Origin: Haematococcus lacustris
Taxonomy: Eukaryota; Chlorophyta; Chlorophyceae; Chlamydomonadales; Haematococcaceae
Length of the DNA: 64,000 nucleotides
Direction of reading: 5' to 3'
Assembly: GCA_030144725.1 (NCBI GenBank)
Contig: JASKMD010000005.1
Span: forward strand, 5,443,212-5,507,211
Shown one piece after another: positions 22,679 to 33,245 of this stretch (the first letter of the stretch is position 1; the number at the start of each line of letters is the position of its first letter). The position numbers and the translations under genes were made by a program. Below the pieces are notes generated by a model that worked only from the letters and a program-made list of their open reading frames with translations, was not told the DNA's origin and did no database searches.

Positions 22679-23313
22679 TGGGAGGGGTCGAAACGGCAGT
22701 CTGCTAGTTGCAATCGCCCCAAGACTGTGCGGAGGGGTAGGTTTGCTCTTAGGTGGGGGTGCCCGAGCATTCCTGCTATGCCCCGCTCATTCACGTGTGT
22801 GTGTCAGGTTTGTTGTTGTTTCAGCACATGCAAAAGCAACAGCTAAGCAATGACAATGAAGGCTGGTAGTACGACCCACTGGCTGAGACTGTTCCACACT
22901 GAGCAAGTTATGCTGGTAGCAATGCAGCGTGTCAATGCAGCGTGTGACTCTGTCCACCACCATACCACCATACATGCTAGCAGCACTTCGTCTGAATTGC
23001 ATGCAGCATGCCTGCGCCCTTGGCAGCTCGTCCCAAACCATCACACCCAGCACACATGCCAGTCAGTGCTGTATTCTAGACAGACAACCAAGCCAGTCTG
23101 TGCTACATTCAAGGCAGGCAACCAGACAAGCATTGTATGTGCTATGCAGGCACATGCCAAGCATGCCTGCCACAGCTGGGAACAACAGCTGCCATGCACT
23201 GCCAGACAGTTTTGCTGCCAGCTGACCACCACCCAGCCACCTGCTCAGCACAGCTGCTGAACCCGGCTAGCAAGGTCCATGGCCTCCCTGCTATGCAGCT
23301 GCATTGCTAGCTG
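22679..23313. other. Intergenic between PPIL2-like and BTB-BACK genes
   Basis: The convergent genes end on either side. There are small direct duplications (GCAGCGTGT near 22924-22945, and a CAGACAACCAAGCCAGT / CAGGCAACCAGACAAG pair near 23080-23130). No gene is recognised. Confidence 0.5.
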
Positions 23314-25508
23314 TTACTGCTGGCCTGGCCTATGCGCCACTTGGAATGCTGCGGTGATCTGCAGGCAGCCATTGACCAGGAAGGGCTCAAGGTCTGCAGC
23401 GGTGTGGAGGCTCTGACTCAGGAGGGATCCACAGCCACAGCCACAGCCATGAAGTACAAGAATCTTTTGTACAGTTAGCTCCGTGATGGCACAGCCACGA
23501 ACGATGCCAAAGTCTACAATGCTGCCAAGGGGCAACTTGTAGCAACTTGGGTTCTTGTAGTGAGCATAATTTGTCAGCTCGCCAAAACAGCCCAGTGTGA
23601 ACCCTGGCTGACCATCATGGTCCTGCTCACCCTTGACCAGGCTGATGAACACCTGCCAGCCTGTCCCTGCTGAGTATACAGCTTCAGAGTAGACCCTGGC
23701 AGTCAAGTCCTTGCTGGCCAGCAGGTTAACCAGCTGCTGCCGGGGCACATCCCAGCGGATGGAAGTGCGCCGCAGCAGCTCAGCGGGGTCAAGCTTCTTG
23801 CGGGGAGGTGCGGACCAGGCAAGGGGGGGCTCGGGCAACACCCCTGCCAGCTCAAAGCCGCAGGTGGCTGCCAGCACCACGCTGGTAGTGAGTATTCCAG
23901 GTATATCAAACCAAAGAAGACTAGGCAGCCGTCCCTGGGCATAGCCTGCACACGCACCTTGTGAACCAAGGTCAGGCTGGTGTAGTTTGATTACTGTCAG
24001 GTGTGTGCAGGCACGGACAGGCAGGTGCACTGTAAAGTACATAGACTGGCAGCCAGTTGCTGGCAGTGCAGTGACTCTTACGTACCACTCACATGGGCTG
24101 AGGTGCTGCACCCGCACCAGGCAGGACAGCTGCTGCTGCTCCTCCAGGGTGCAGGCCTGGCCCACTGGCCCAGACACCCACAGGCTGATCAGCTCCACCA
24201 CGCTGTTCTCACTGTCCACTGTCAACTCATCGCTGCCTGCCCACTGCTCCACTGCTGCAAAGGGCAGCTGCTGGAAGTAGTCCCTCAACTGGGCGCTGGT
24301 GATGACGGCATGGACATCCCCGTAGTGGCTTAACACCAGGCTGTGCACCCGTTCCTGCCACTTCTTGTGCTCGGGCAGCAGGGCACAGCTGTCAGGCAGG
24401 GTCTGCAGCACCAGCACCAGCTGCCTTGCGGGCAGCTGTGAGGGAGGCAGCCCAGCGAGCTTCAGTAGGGAAGTGCTGGTGAGGGAGGACCAAGCCCAGC
24501 GCTCAGCCACACGGCACATCTGCACATATGAGTAGCATGTATGCAACAGGTTAAGGGGTAGAGGGATAGGTAGCAGTTTTGTTTTCCCTATTTGGTCAAA
24601 AGGGAACATGGACAACGGCACTAGGCAGCACCAGCAGCCAGGGGGTCCGCAGCAACAGCAGCAGCAGGAGGAGGCACGCTTGCCCAGCCCATGGCATCAT
24701 GCGCAAGCAGGCACATAATGACAATGGAGGTCCAAAGAATGCAGGGGAGTGTCTGTGTCTCACCCTGGCCAATGTGTACACATTCTAGCACTAAGCACAC
24801 AGCATGACGCAGGTGTGCAGCAGACTCACCATGGCCAGTGTCTTGGGGTCCTTCGCCTCATCGGCCACGTCCCCCTCATACATACAGCGCACTACCATGC
24901 GGGCTGCTTCACATTCAGCCTGGCTGGCCAAAACTTCCTCTAAGCAAGGCAAAGGGGGCTGGAGGTCGCACGGCTTTTCTAGTGTTAGGTCCACGATGGC
25001 TTGCATGCATGCCGCAGCGCAGTCTTGCTTTTCCTGGATTTGAGCCTCCTTGCAAATCTGTGGATGAACAGGGCGTTGACAGCACCATACACAACCCGGT
25101 TGTGCCCTGCCCCTTTCCAGCTCCCGCCATCACCTGGGCCAGCTGGCTAGCATTGAGTCCCGGAGGCAGGCTTCTAGTCTCATTGAATTGCGCCACTGCG
25201 ATGGAAGGCTGGAACTCAGAGGTGCTCTGCGACCCGCTGTCTGCCCATCGCAGCAGCCTGCTCCTGAAGTACTCGCTGTGCGATGCAAGTACGTATCGGT
25301 GCACGGGGATGGGTTTGCCACAGGGCACATTGATAGACTCGCCCGCTATACACAGTTGGAGAGTTGCGTCAGATAAGGTTTCTGTCCCAGATAGCCAGTC
25401 GAAGGGGCGCTTCTGCATTGCCAGTGCCTGAGAGGTGATGGCGCAGTGATAGCAGCCCCGTCGTGTACCATATACGTGTTCCCCATGGATTGAATCCACT
25501 ACATGCAA
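23314..25508 (-). CDS. BTB/POZ-BACK domain protein
   Basis: The gene is read on the - strand from several exons. Exon 1 (start uncertain, about 25508, to 25134) carries the BTB N-terminal half: DATLQL, then IPVHRYVLASHSEYFRSRLL. Exon 2 (25057-24830, 76 codons, phase 0 at both ends) carries the BTB C-terminal half, EAARMVVRCMYEGDVADEA. Exon 3 (24519 to about 24082) carries the BACK domain with a helical LPARQLVLVLQTLPDS and the motif SENSVVELISLWV. The last exon (about 23881-23314) has a C-terminal region around GWQVFISLVKGEQDHDG, resembling the TRAF-like or galactose-oxidase-like tails of such proteins, and the stop is at 23314. The splice sites CAG/GTGATG, ATG/GTGAGT and TGTGCAG/ATG fit. Family knowledge: BTB-BACK proteins often serve as substrate adaptors of cullin-3 ubiquitin ligases. 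The specific substrate cannot be inferred. Exons after 24082 are less certain. Confidence 0.75.
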
Positions 25509-25968
25509 GCCAGACCCGAGCGGCCCGAATAGGACACGGTCTCATGGTATCAGACTGAGTGTCGCTGGGACAATCTGACATGCTGCAACGCTGTGAAGCT
25601 TGAAATCACAACCGCTTCTGATAAGTGTTGCAAGCATCAGAGATGCACTAGTGCTAAGGGGCCGCCGGTAGGCTTGAGTGGTCATGGGTGTGTAAGTAGC
25701 TGAGGCTGATCACTGGACTTACACTGTAAGAAGACCAAACCCATCAAGAGAGAACTTGTCATTGGAAGCATTCACAACTCCTACATGGGGAAAAGACACA
25801 ATGGGCCAGAAGCCTTACACCACGCTCTAGCTTCCCAAACCCAACATCAAGCTGAGATAGCTGTGACTTGCAGCCTGCGTGCCTGTGTGCGGGCTCCCCC
25901 TTGCAGCCGCTGCATCAGCTGCTGCCGCTGCATCAGCTGCTGCCGCAGCGACGGCCCCATTGGCCCAA
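25509..25968. other. Intergenic, 5' side of the BTB-BACK gene
   Basis: Presumed promoter region of the BTB-BACK gene on the - strand. It contains a short CTGCATCAGCTGCTGCCG direct duplication at about 25909-25945. No other feature was recognised. Confidence 0.4.
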
Positions 25969-25976
25969 TGGGTAAG

Positions 25977-26451
25977 CAGGCTTGTGAAAATTTCAGATTT
26001 TCATTCAGATTTTCAATGAAAATTTTCATCTGAAAATCTGAACGTTTTCACTGCACATCTGAAAGTGCCGGGTGCTGCCCCCGGTCAGATCGCAGATCGG
26101 GTGTTGCAGAGTGATTGGCTGTGCTGCGATTGGCTTGGCTAGCGCCAGCGCGCTACAGCCACAGCGGAAGAAGCGCAAGCCAGAAAACGCCACAGATGGC
26201 GGATCCACGGACAGCATGGACGGCTTGCATCTTTAAGAATGGCTTGCATGTCTGACCTTTGGCAAACTACGTAGTTCTGCATATCAACCAGTGCAGGCCT
26301 ACAAACAAGCCGCGTGTAAAAGGATAGGCTGAGAAATAGCGGCATCCGCTCAGTTTCATTGACGATGAAACTCTTTCAGTTTTTCAATTCATTTCATTTC
26401 ATTGAAAATCTGAAAATTGAAAATCTGAAAATCTGAAGATTCACAAGCCTG
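25977..26451. mobile_element. hAT-like MITE, 475 bp
   Basis: The element begins CAGGCTTGTGAA and ends with its reverse complement TTCACAAGCCTG. Both terminal regions continue as 50-60 bp of imperfect inverted repeat built from GATTTTCA subrepeats. It is flanked by a perfect 8-bp direct repeat TGGGTAAG at 25969-25976 and 26452-26459. Known family rule: 8-bp duplications and CA(G)-starting termini mark hAT transposons. The inside holds no transposase frame, so the element is non-autonomous. It is AT-rich at both ends and differs clearly in composition from its surroundings. Confidence 0.88.
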
Positions 26452-26599
26452 TGGGTAAGACCGACACCTTCACCGCTTGGCTGCTGGGCAGTGCCGGCAG
26501 CACCTACTGAACTGAAGCCACCCGCATTTGGGTGCACCCCTGTTGCTGCTGGCCCACAAGGCACCTGCACCCCACCAGGCTGCAACCCACCAAGCTGCA

Positions 26600-26741
26600 G
26601 GCCCCGCTGGTCTTGCCCTGGACCTCGGCGGATGCCTGGGTGTACAGCTCTGCAAAGAGCTCATCTTGCGAGTCGTTCCACGGCACCTTCGACTCCTCCT
26701 GGGAGCCCTGTTGCGAGCCACAAGTCGATGTCATAAAATAA
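26600..26741 (-). CDS. Candidate exon, Myb/SANT-like fragment
   Basis: On the - strand one frame reads QEESKVPWNDSQDELFAELY, followed by TQASAEV, which resembles the first helix of plant Myb/SANT-like DNA-binding domains (W..e.d..f..ly). No start, partner exon or second helix could be placed. It lies 150 bp from the MITE but need not be related to it. Weak evidence. Confidence 0.2.
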
Positions 26742-26744
26742 TTT

Positions 26745-27006
26745 TTGGGCTCTGGCTCTGGCTCTGAGCTCCGTGGCCCTCGAGCCGCAGAGACCGGAGG
26801 GGCTGCATGAGGCTCCCAAGAGCGCATCTAAGAGCCGAATCTGGAATCTTACTCCGGCTCTTGGCTCTTGCATTGGAATCGGGGGTCGGCAGAGCCGACG
26901 GTTGGCCGGCGGTTAGAGCCATTTCTGGGCTCTGGCTCTGGCTCTGGCTCTGGCTCTTCCGTCAGGGCTCTGGCTCTGGCTCAGGCTCTGGCTCTGGCTC
27001 TGGCTC
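26745..27006. repeat. GGCTCT hexanucleotide repeat, interrupted
   Basis: Clusters of (TCTGGC)n lie at about 26748-26767 and 26928-27006. Between them, TTGCATTGGAATCGGGG and TTGCATTGGAAACGGGG show a second, longer duplication. The + frame codes a Ser-Gly repeat, which I treat as compositional. Confidence 0.85.
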
Positions 27007-27357
27007 TTGCATTGGAAACGGGGTCTTGGCTAGGTTAGTAACAGCATACCCGAAGTAACCGACCGCGCCGCGAGTCTCTGCCCCTGCCCTTGCTCCCTCC
27101 TCATCGGCCTGCTTCAAGAATGCAACAGACAGCACGGGGCTGCCCGCCTGCTGGCCGCAGCCCGAGATGTGCAGCTCTGCCTGGTCGTGTTTCAAGGCGT
27201 GTCCTAGCAGTGCAAGCAGTGGCCAGCGAGCCGCGGGTAGACAGCAGCGTAGCAGCTGGAGCAAAGGCCTGGTCTTTGACAAGGTGGGCTGACTAGGGCG
27301 AGGCAGTTTGGGCATGAAAACATCGAGACTTGACCTTGTCGCCGTGTGATGCTGCAG

Positions 27358-28675
27358 CTGGAGGAACTACCAGGCTCTGCAGCAGCCAGAATACCCAGAT
27401 GTGCAGGCCGTTAAGAAAACGACAGACGACCTGGCCAAGATGCCACCCCTGATATTTGCTGGCGAGTGTCGCACCTTACAGTCCCGGCTCGCCAAGGCAG
27501 CAACGGGCGAGGCCTTCGTCATCACGGGGGGCGACTGTGCGGAGTCTTTCGCCCAGTTCAGCGCCAACCGCATCAGGGACTTCTACAGGGTGCTGCTTCA
27601 GATGTCAGTTGTCCTGGCATTCGGCGGCGGGGTGCCAGTCGTGAAGCTGGGTCGCATTGCCGGGCAGTTCGCCAAGCCCCGCACAGCCAACACTGAGACC
27701 ATTGATGGCGTTACACTGCCAGCCTACCGCGGCGACATCATCAACGGGCCTGAGTTCACAGCTGATGCCCGCGTGCCAGACCCTGCCCGCCTGCTGCAAG
27801 CCTACAACCAGTCTGCTGCCACCTTGAACCTGCTGCGGGGCTTTTCCTACGGCGGCTACGGTGGCCTGACCCGGGTGTCTCAGTGGAACCTGGACTTCAT
27901 GGCTAACACCCAGGAGGGCCATGCCTACATGGACCTAGCCAAGCGCGTGGACGAGGCCATTCAGTTCATGATTGCATGCGGCATGGACCCCTCCAGCCCC
28001 CTGATGCGTGAGACTGAGTTCTACACCTCTCATGAGTGCCTGCTGCTGGACTACGAGCAGGCGCTGACCCGGGAGGACAGCACCAGTCACAGCTGGTACG
28101 ACTGCTCTGCCCACTTCCTGTGGTGTGGGGAGCGCACCCGGCAGCTGGACAACGCCCACGTGGAGTTCATGCGTGGCATCCAGAACCCCATTGGCGTCAA
28201 GGTGTCAGACAAGATGGACCCGCTGGAGCTGGTGTCGCTTATTGCGACACTGAACCCGGACAATGTCCCGGGCCGCCTGTCCGTCATCGTGCGCATGGGC
28301 GCCAAGAAGCTGCGCGAGAAGCTGGCAGGCCTTGTGGAGGCAGTGCGACAGGCGGGGCAGACGGTTGTGTGGGTGTGCGATCCCATGCACGGCAACACGG
28401 AGACGGTCCTGGGCTACAAGACGCGGCGCTTTGACAACATCCGGTCTGAGATTGAGGCTTTCTTCGACGTGCACGACCAGCTAGGCAGCGTGCCGGGCGG
28501 CGTGCATGTGGAGATGACTGGTGACAATGTGACAGAGTGCATTGGCGGCGGTGCCAGCATCAGCGAAGAGGACCTGAACAGCCGCTACCACACCCACTGT
28601 GACCCGCGGCTGAACGCTGAGCAGGCACTGGAGATTGCTTTCTACGTGGCGGGTCGGCTTCGAAAACGTGAGTGA
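27358..28675 (+). CDS. DAHP synthase, class II (plant type), large 3' exon
   Basis: 3-Deoxy-D-arabino-heptulosonate 7-phosphate synthase condenses phosphoenolpyruvate with erythrose 4-phosphate, the first step of the shikimate pathway. In plants and algae it is plastidial. One uninterrupted exon opens after the acceptor GCTGCAG at 27357 with [14 protein letters not shown] and ends with GRLRKRE and a TGA at 28673-28675. Counting from the valine codon at 27401, the metal ligands known from class II enzymes are present: Cys46 in GGDCAESF, His330 in DPMHGNT, Glu371 in VHVEMTG and Asp401 in HTHCDPRLN. The conserved TSHECLL, REDST and GERTRQLD blocks are also intact. The transit peptide and the first residues of the mature enzyme must lie in upstream exons that I could not place. 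The last codons sit in a GTGAGT context that could also be a splice donor, so a slightly longer C-terminus is possible. Confidence 0.95.
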
Positions 28676-29841
28676 GCTGGCGGACAGTAGCACCAGGCAC
28701 AAGGGCAGCAGGGCAGCGGTCAGTAGCACCAGATAAAGACAGCAGGGCAGTGGGCAAGAGGACCAGATAAGGGCAGTATCAGCATAAAGCTATAGTTGCT
28801 TTGTGTTGGTACAATAGGCTGGGTGCTGTGCTCCCTGGCTGCAGGGCGCACTGAGGCGGCTGCCAAGGCAGCCAAGGCAGCTCTTGCCTGAGCCCCTTCC
28901 TTCAATTAGCGTGCCAGCCAGCTGCAGCCTCTGCGTGCCTGGGAGCCATGGGGTCAGTGAGGTTGACGAGGGAGTGGCTCACCCCTTACACGGTACCGCT
29001 TCCCATTGTGGGTGCAAGGAGCAGCTGGGGCAGGCAGCGAGCTCAGGCTTGCCTGTAGGCATACATGCATGCTATCGCATGGCAAGCCCGACAAGTGCAA
29101 ACATGTATTTCGCATTGGCTGGTGTAGCCTGTTATTGCTATCGCTTCCCAAGGTGTGCCCTGACTGCATGGAGCAAGTGGCAACCAGGTGCCTCAATTGC
29201 ATCACACCTGCCTGTTCTTGCCACAGTCATCACTTTACTTTGGTATTGTGTACTGACTGAGTATGCCTGCCAACACCATGTTCGCTAGACCTGACTGTAC
29301 CTCCCAGGGAGGGTGGCAGAGTGCCACAGCTGGAGTTTAGCCTTGATGTAGGGCAGACTTGCAGTGTCTGCCATGGCTCCCATCCCTACTCTATCCCAGA
29401 CAGCCACCACCAGTCCCACATGCCAGCCTAGGAGCGCCTAGCCGCCTGACATCCTCAGCACCACACCTGCTGGTAGTCAGCACAGTGGTCAGCTCAAGCA
29501 GCTCAATCCACCTAGGGTGAAGTCATCAGAGGCATAGGAAGTCGTCCACCACATTTCACTGTCTTCACTTCAGCGCATGCAAGGAAGAGTGCGGCAATGC
29601 AAAAGCTGAGGCAATGTGGTGATTGTCCCGGTGCCAGCGTCGTCCCAACCCAGCCAGTCAGCCTCTCCTCAGCCCAATGCATTGTAGTTATGCCTATGGT
29701 AGCTGGATTGCTAGTGTGTGTCTACAGCGGCAGTGGTCATCAAGGGACGCTACAGTTGAATTGTAGCTGAGTGAGCTTACGTGACGCAATGGGAGGGAGG
29801 GTGCATCTTCTTGGTTTGCCGTATATCCTTACCTTCAGCCT
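28676..29841. other. Intergenic, downstream of DAHP synthase
   Basis: Presumed 3' untranslated region followed by unassigned sequence. A short duplication GACAGCAGGGCAG / GGCAGCAGGGCAG lies near 28700-28750. No gene was recognised. Confidence 0.4.
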
Positions 29842-30141
29842 GTGCTTTCTAGCTCTTCGCTGACCATACCTTGGTTCGACTTATTCGGCAGGCAGGTAAT
29901 GAACTTTCCTGCGACTAGCAAGCGTGGCAGTGGCAAGCTCGTCCGAGGCACAATCGACCTTACACTAACAAACAACCCTGATCTCCCGTGGGAAAAACGG
30001 GAAGGAACTGCGAGATACCAATCGCATTTCAGAATGCATGGAAAGGGAGGCAAGTACATGCACAACGGCAGGCACCTTGACAGCAAGAATCCCACTCCTG
30101 GTGTGGCCCGCCCCGCCCTGGGCACGCCCTATGTGCCATAG
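29842..30141 (+). CDS. Candidate ORF or exon, unknown basic protein
   Basis: A 99-codon open frame whose second half (RGTIDLTLTNNPDLPWEKRE, later RYQSHFRMHGKGGKYMHNG) has mixed, non-repetitive composition unlike the chance frames nearby. A possible acceptor TTCGGCAG lies at about 29892. I recognise no family. It could be one exon of a gene, a decayed element or chance. Confidence 0.22.
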   Translation: MLSSSSLTIPWFDLFGRQVMNFPATSKRGSGKLVRGTIDLTLTNNPDLPWEKREGTARYQSHFRMHGKGGKYMHNGRHLDSKNPTPGVARPALGTPYVP

Positions 30142-30705
30142 CTGCCAGCCACATATTGCAACAAGCCCCGACCTGAGGTAGGCCCACAACCAACCATGAT
30201 CCACCAGAGGGTCCCTACAGGTGGTTACCCTCTAGCTCTAGACATGCTCACATGCATGTGTCCTGTGTCACCTTACCATTATTCAAGCGTTTCCAACATG
30301 TGGTTGGTAATCTTCATGCAACTGCAGCCCATCTACTTTGGATTCTTAAGTGTAAGACTGGAATTGCCATTATGCGTTAGTGCTGTAGGCTAAGGTTTGT
30401 GGTGAACTGGCAGTAGAAGATGAGAAGGCTAGTACCAACACAGCGTGCTGGTCTAAGCTGTCGATGTGAGTCAGCGTGGAACAATCACTTGGATAGTCAA
30501 AGCAAAAAAGACCGTGGAGCAAAACCTGCCCCTAGTCCCTCACTAAGGCCTCCATTCGAGTAGGGAGCACTAGCGGGAGTACTCAAATGGTGATTAGAGG
30601 CTGTGTGAAGTATACCCAACGCGCATGGACATGGTGCATGATTGCCTACCACCTACACATGGCCTGACCCCTGAGGGCTATAGTCTAGAGTTGGCATGAC
30701 GAAAC
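30142..30705. other. Unassigned region with a short hairpin
   Basis: CCATTCGAGTA (about 30552) and TACTCAAATGG (about 30582) form a short imperfect inverted repeat. Nothing else was recognised. Confidence 0.35.
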
Positions 30706-30729
30706 ATGGTTAACATTGAAGCTGACACA

Positions 30730-31295
30730 TTACTGTGCCCCAACAAGTTGCTGCTGAGCCTTGGGTGGGCGGCCTGGCTGTGGTGCTGGCTTGGCGTTGA
30801 CGGCCTTGCCCTTGCCTTGGCCTGTGCCCTTTGTGGGCTGGGTGGGCTCAGCTGCCTGCTCAGCCTTGGTGCGCTTGCTGCGCTTGGCTGGCGGGGGAGT
30901 GCTGAACCCAGGCTCTGAGGCTGCTGGTTGTGTGGCTGCCTGGCTACATGGGGACTGTGGGGGCTTGCGTGGTGACACTACCGGTCACCACAGCAGGCCC
31001 CGCACTGGCTGGTCACGCTGCTGGCTCCAGCCTAGACGCAGCAGGCGGAGGTCCACACAAGGTGTCGACGCACAAGGCGGGGACACACCAGGCGGGGGCG
31101 GCCCCGTACCTGGCGCCGCTGCGTCTTATAGCTGTCTCGCCGAGCCTGTCGTTGCTTTCCTTGAGGCGAATGAGATGCTGCGATGGAACCAACAGGAGCG
31201 ACGGGTCAAGGAATCGGCCAAGGACACGCACCTCTCAATCTCTTTGCCGGGCCCTGCTTTTGCTTGGCGGGGCCCTTCCGCTTCTTCCGAGCCAT
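30730..31295 (-). CDS. Small basic, probably nuclear protein (unknown)
   Basis: A start at 31295 opens with MARKKRKGPAKQKQGPAK, a strong nuclear-localisation-like run, and reaches a donor GAG/GTGCGT at about 31230. A middle segment (about 31175-31115) reads HLIRLKESNDRLGETAIRR in one frame, a short amphipathic helix. The last exon (about 30950-30730) is Pro/Ala/Lys-rich with PPPAKRSKRTKAEQAAE and an AT-hook-like PGRPPKA, and ends before 30730. The phases of the first two joins do not match simply, so the exon model is provisional. The antisense frame on + is Leu/Gly-rich and less protein-like. No specific function can be named. Confidence 0.4.
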
Positions 31296-31804
31296 CGCGC
31301 GATGTGCTTTCGGACGGCTGTAAACCTGTGGACTATTGCGCGATCCAAATCATAATGTCGTGCGATGCGCAGTGCGACGGGCGGTGGCCTTTTTAAAGCA
31401 AACATGGGCAAGCAAACATGAGACAAACAGTCCATACCAATACCTAGCCCATGAAACACATGCTCTGATGTGAGCTGCCATGCCTGTATGCAAGCTGCCT
31501 GTATGCCTGTATGCCCGCTATGTTACATAGCAAAACCAGCCTCGCAGCATCATGTAGGAAACCAACCTGTCATCGTGCCCCTTTCCAGCACGCGGCCTGT
31601 GCCACCTACCTCATATGCCCCTGTCCCACATAGCTTGTTTGCAAGCATCAGCCTTACCACACGAATGCCATGCCAAAACTGAGCAAGGGCAGCTGTCAAT
31701 GCCATGCAGCTAAACTACAATATCAAGGCCACTGTCCGAGGTAAGGAATGTCGGTTGTCACAACGGGTGTCATGACCGCCCGTGTCACGAATCGAGGTTG
31801 CTCA

Positions 31805-32832
31805 TCACAAGCGCACAGCCGTGTAGGTGCCTTCCATGATGAACTGGTAGCAGACATGCATGCCGAGTGCAGGGCCAAGAATCCAAATGGTGTTAGCAAC
31901 CAGCACCACTGGCAAGCCTGGCCTGCCCCTCCACCTGCCATTCAAGAAATAAGAGAAGAAATACATCACTGTACCTGCAAGCACAGAGCAGACGGCAGCA
32001 GTCAGGATGGCCACATGTGCATGGGCTGGTCAGCACACTGACGTAAAATCAACTGACACTCCATGGCAAGTTCAGGCTGCTGCTGGTTGCCTACCATAGA
32101 GCTCCTGATAGTGCATGATGATGCCGATGACGCCCATCAGCCGGGCTGGCACTAAGTCCCATGTCAGGCACAGTGCAAATAAAATGGTGGGCACGAGGGT
32201 GACATGCCCATTGCCCGCATCAATGATAAACCTGCAGCGGCAGAAGTGGGAGCAGCAGGGGCATAGGCATGAAAAGGCAATGAAACGCAGGCAAGGAAGA
32301 CAGTGGAGCATGCTGAGCGCTGACAAGTGTTGCGGATGCAAGGGACGTGGACAGGAAAGGCGCCTTGCATGTGGGTCCTGCTCACCCACCCAAATGTGGT
32401 CTGGTCACTGTAGCTGGGGTCCATCAGTGAATATGTGCTCCACACCTGTGCCCAGTGCTTCAAGCCCAGGGCCTCCCGCATGGGCACATCTTGGAATAGG
32501 AACATGGGCTGTGGTAGGCAGCCTTGAGGCAGCTTGCGTGCCATACTTGTATACTGTGATTTTACGAGGTGTCTGAAGTAGAAGAGACTGAGCTCCCAGC
32601 AGCAAATCATGAAATTAATGGCACTGAACAGGACCAGCACTGCCTGACTCCAGTTCCAGCCATGCTGTGTGTGATGGCAGTACACGAGTGGTAACGTGGC
32701 GCTAGCGACGAACAGGGTGGCGTAGCCAGTGCTCCACATACTACTGCGCGACGACGTGTTTCCACTGGCCCCGGGAGCTTCTGTAGGTAAGAAGTTATAG
32801 CGAGAGGGCCTTGCACAGCCAATACTATTCAA
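31805..32832 (-). CDS. Multipass membrane protein, EXPERA/emopamil-binding-like
   Basis: Three exons fit cleanly: 32832 (or the inner Met at 32739) to 32390, 32231-32095, and 31974-31805, with joins GG/GTGGGT...CAG/G and ATG/GTAGGC...CAG/G that keep frame. The protein has about five hydrophobic segments. The middle and end follow the layout of EXPERA-domain proteins (sterol isomerase EBP, TMEM97): W.TYSLMDPSY, then an acidic/glycine DAGNG segment, a helix with PAR, a QELYG motif, an aromatic FFSYFLNGR helix, and NTIWILGPALGM. Known members bind or isomerise sterols in the endoplasmic reticulum. Whether this one does cannot be told, because the similarity is at pattern level and the catalytic His/Glu set is not clearly conserved. 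It could be a separate algal membrane family. Confidence 0.6.
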
Positions 32833-33245
32833 ATATATTATAAATGTTATTCAACAGTTTAAACCAACTCCATGCTGCCATGAAGCAAACAAACATACAC
32901 CTACCATACTTTCAGTGGTGGTGCTGTCCAGCATCCGTGGTCATACTACACACTGCCTACTGTCAACGATGCGGACACGAGTTTGGAGAGTAACGAGCTC
33001 AAACCACGACTTAGATGCAACCTATGCCAGAGATAATCAGGCTACTGATATGTCATCCTGATAAACGTTATTGATGAAAGATGTTCAGCATCGTGGCCAG
33101 CTCATCTTCAGCGGGCATGTAATGTGGATCGCCTACATTTCTCCATGACCTGATCAACCGTGCAGGACACGGCTGGCTGAGCTTTGGGCTCTGTATGCAT
33201 GTGGAGCCATGTGCTTGACCACCCAGACATAGCCACAGCCAATCC
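32833..33245. other. Intergenic between membrane protein and augmin-like gene
   Basis: It holds the presumed 3' region of the augmin-like gene and the promoter of the membrane-protein gene, both on the - strand. An AT-rich stretch lies at 32823-32870. No other feature was seen. Confidence 0.4.

Noticed and set aside
26807..27058. A + frame coding a Ser-Gly repeat
   Set aside because: It arises from the GGCTCT hexanucleotide repeat and has no other support.
30761..31396. 211-codon + frame opposite the basic protein
   Set aside because: It is rich in Leu, Gly and Cys with no domain, while the - strand has a nuclear-localisation-like start and an AT-hook-like end.
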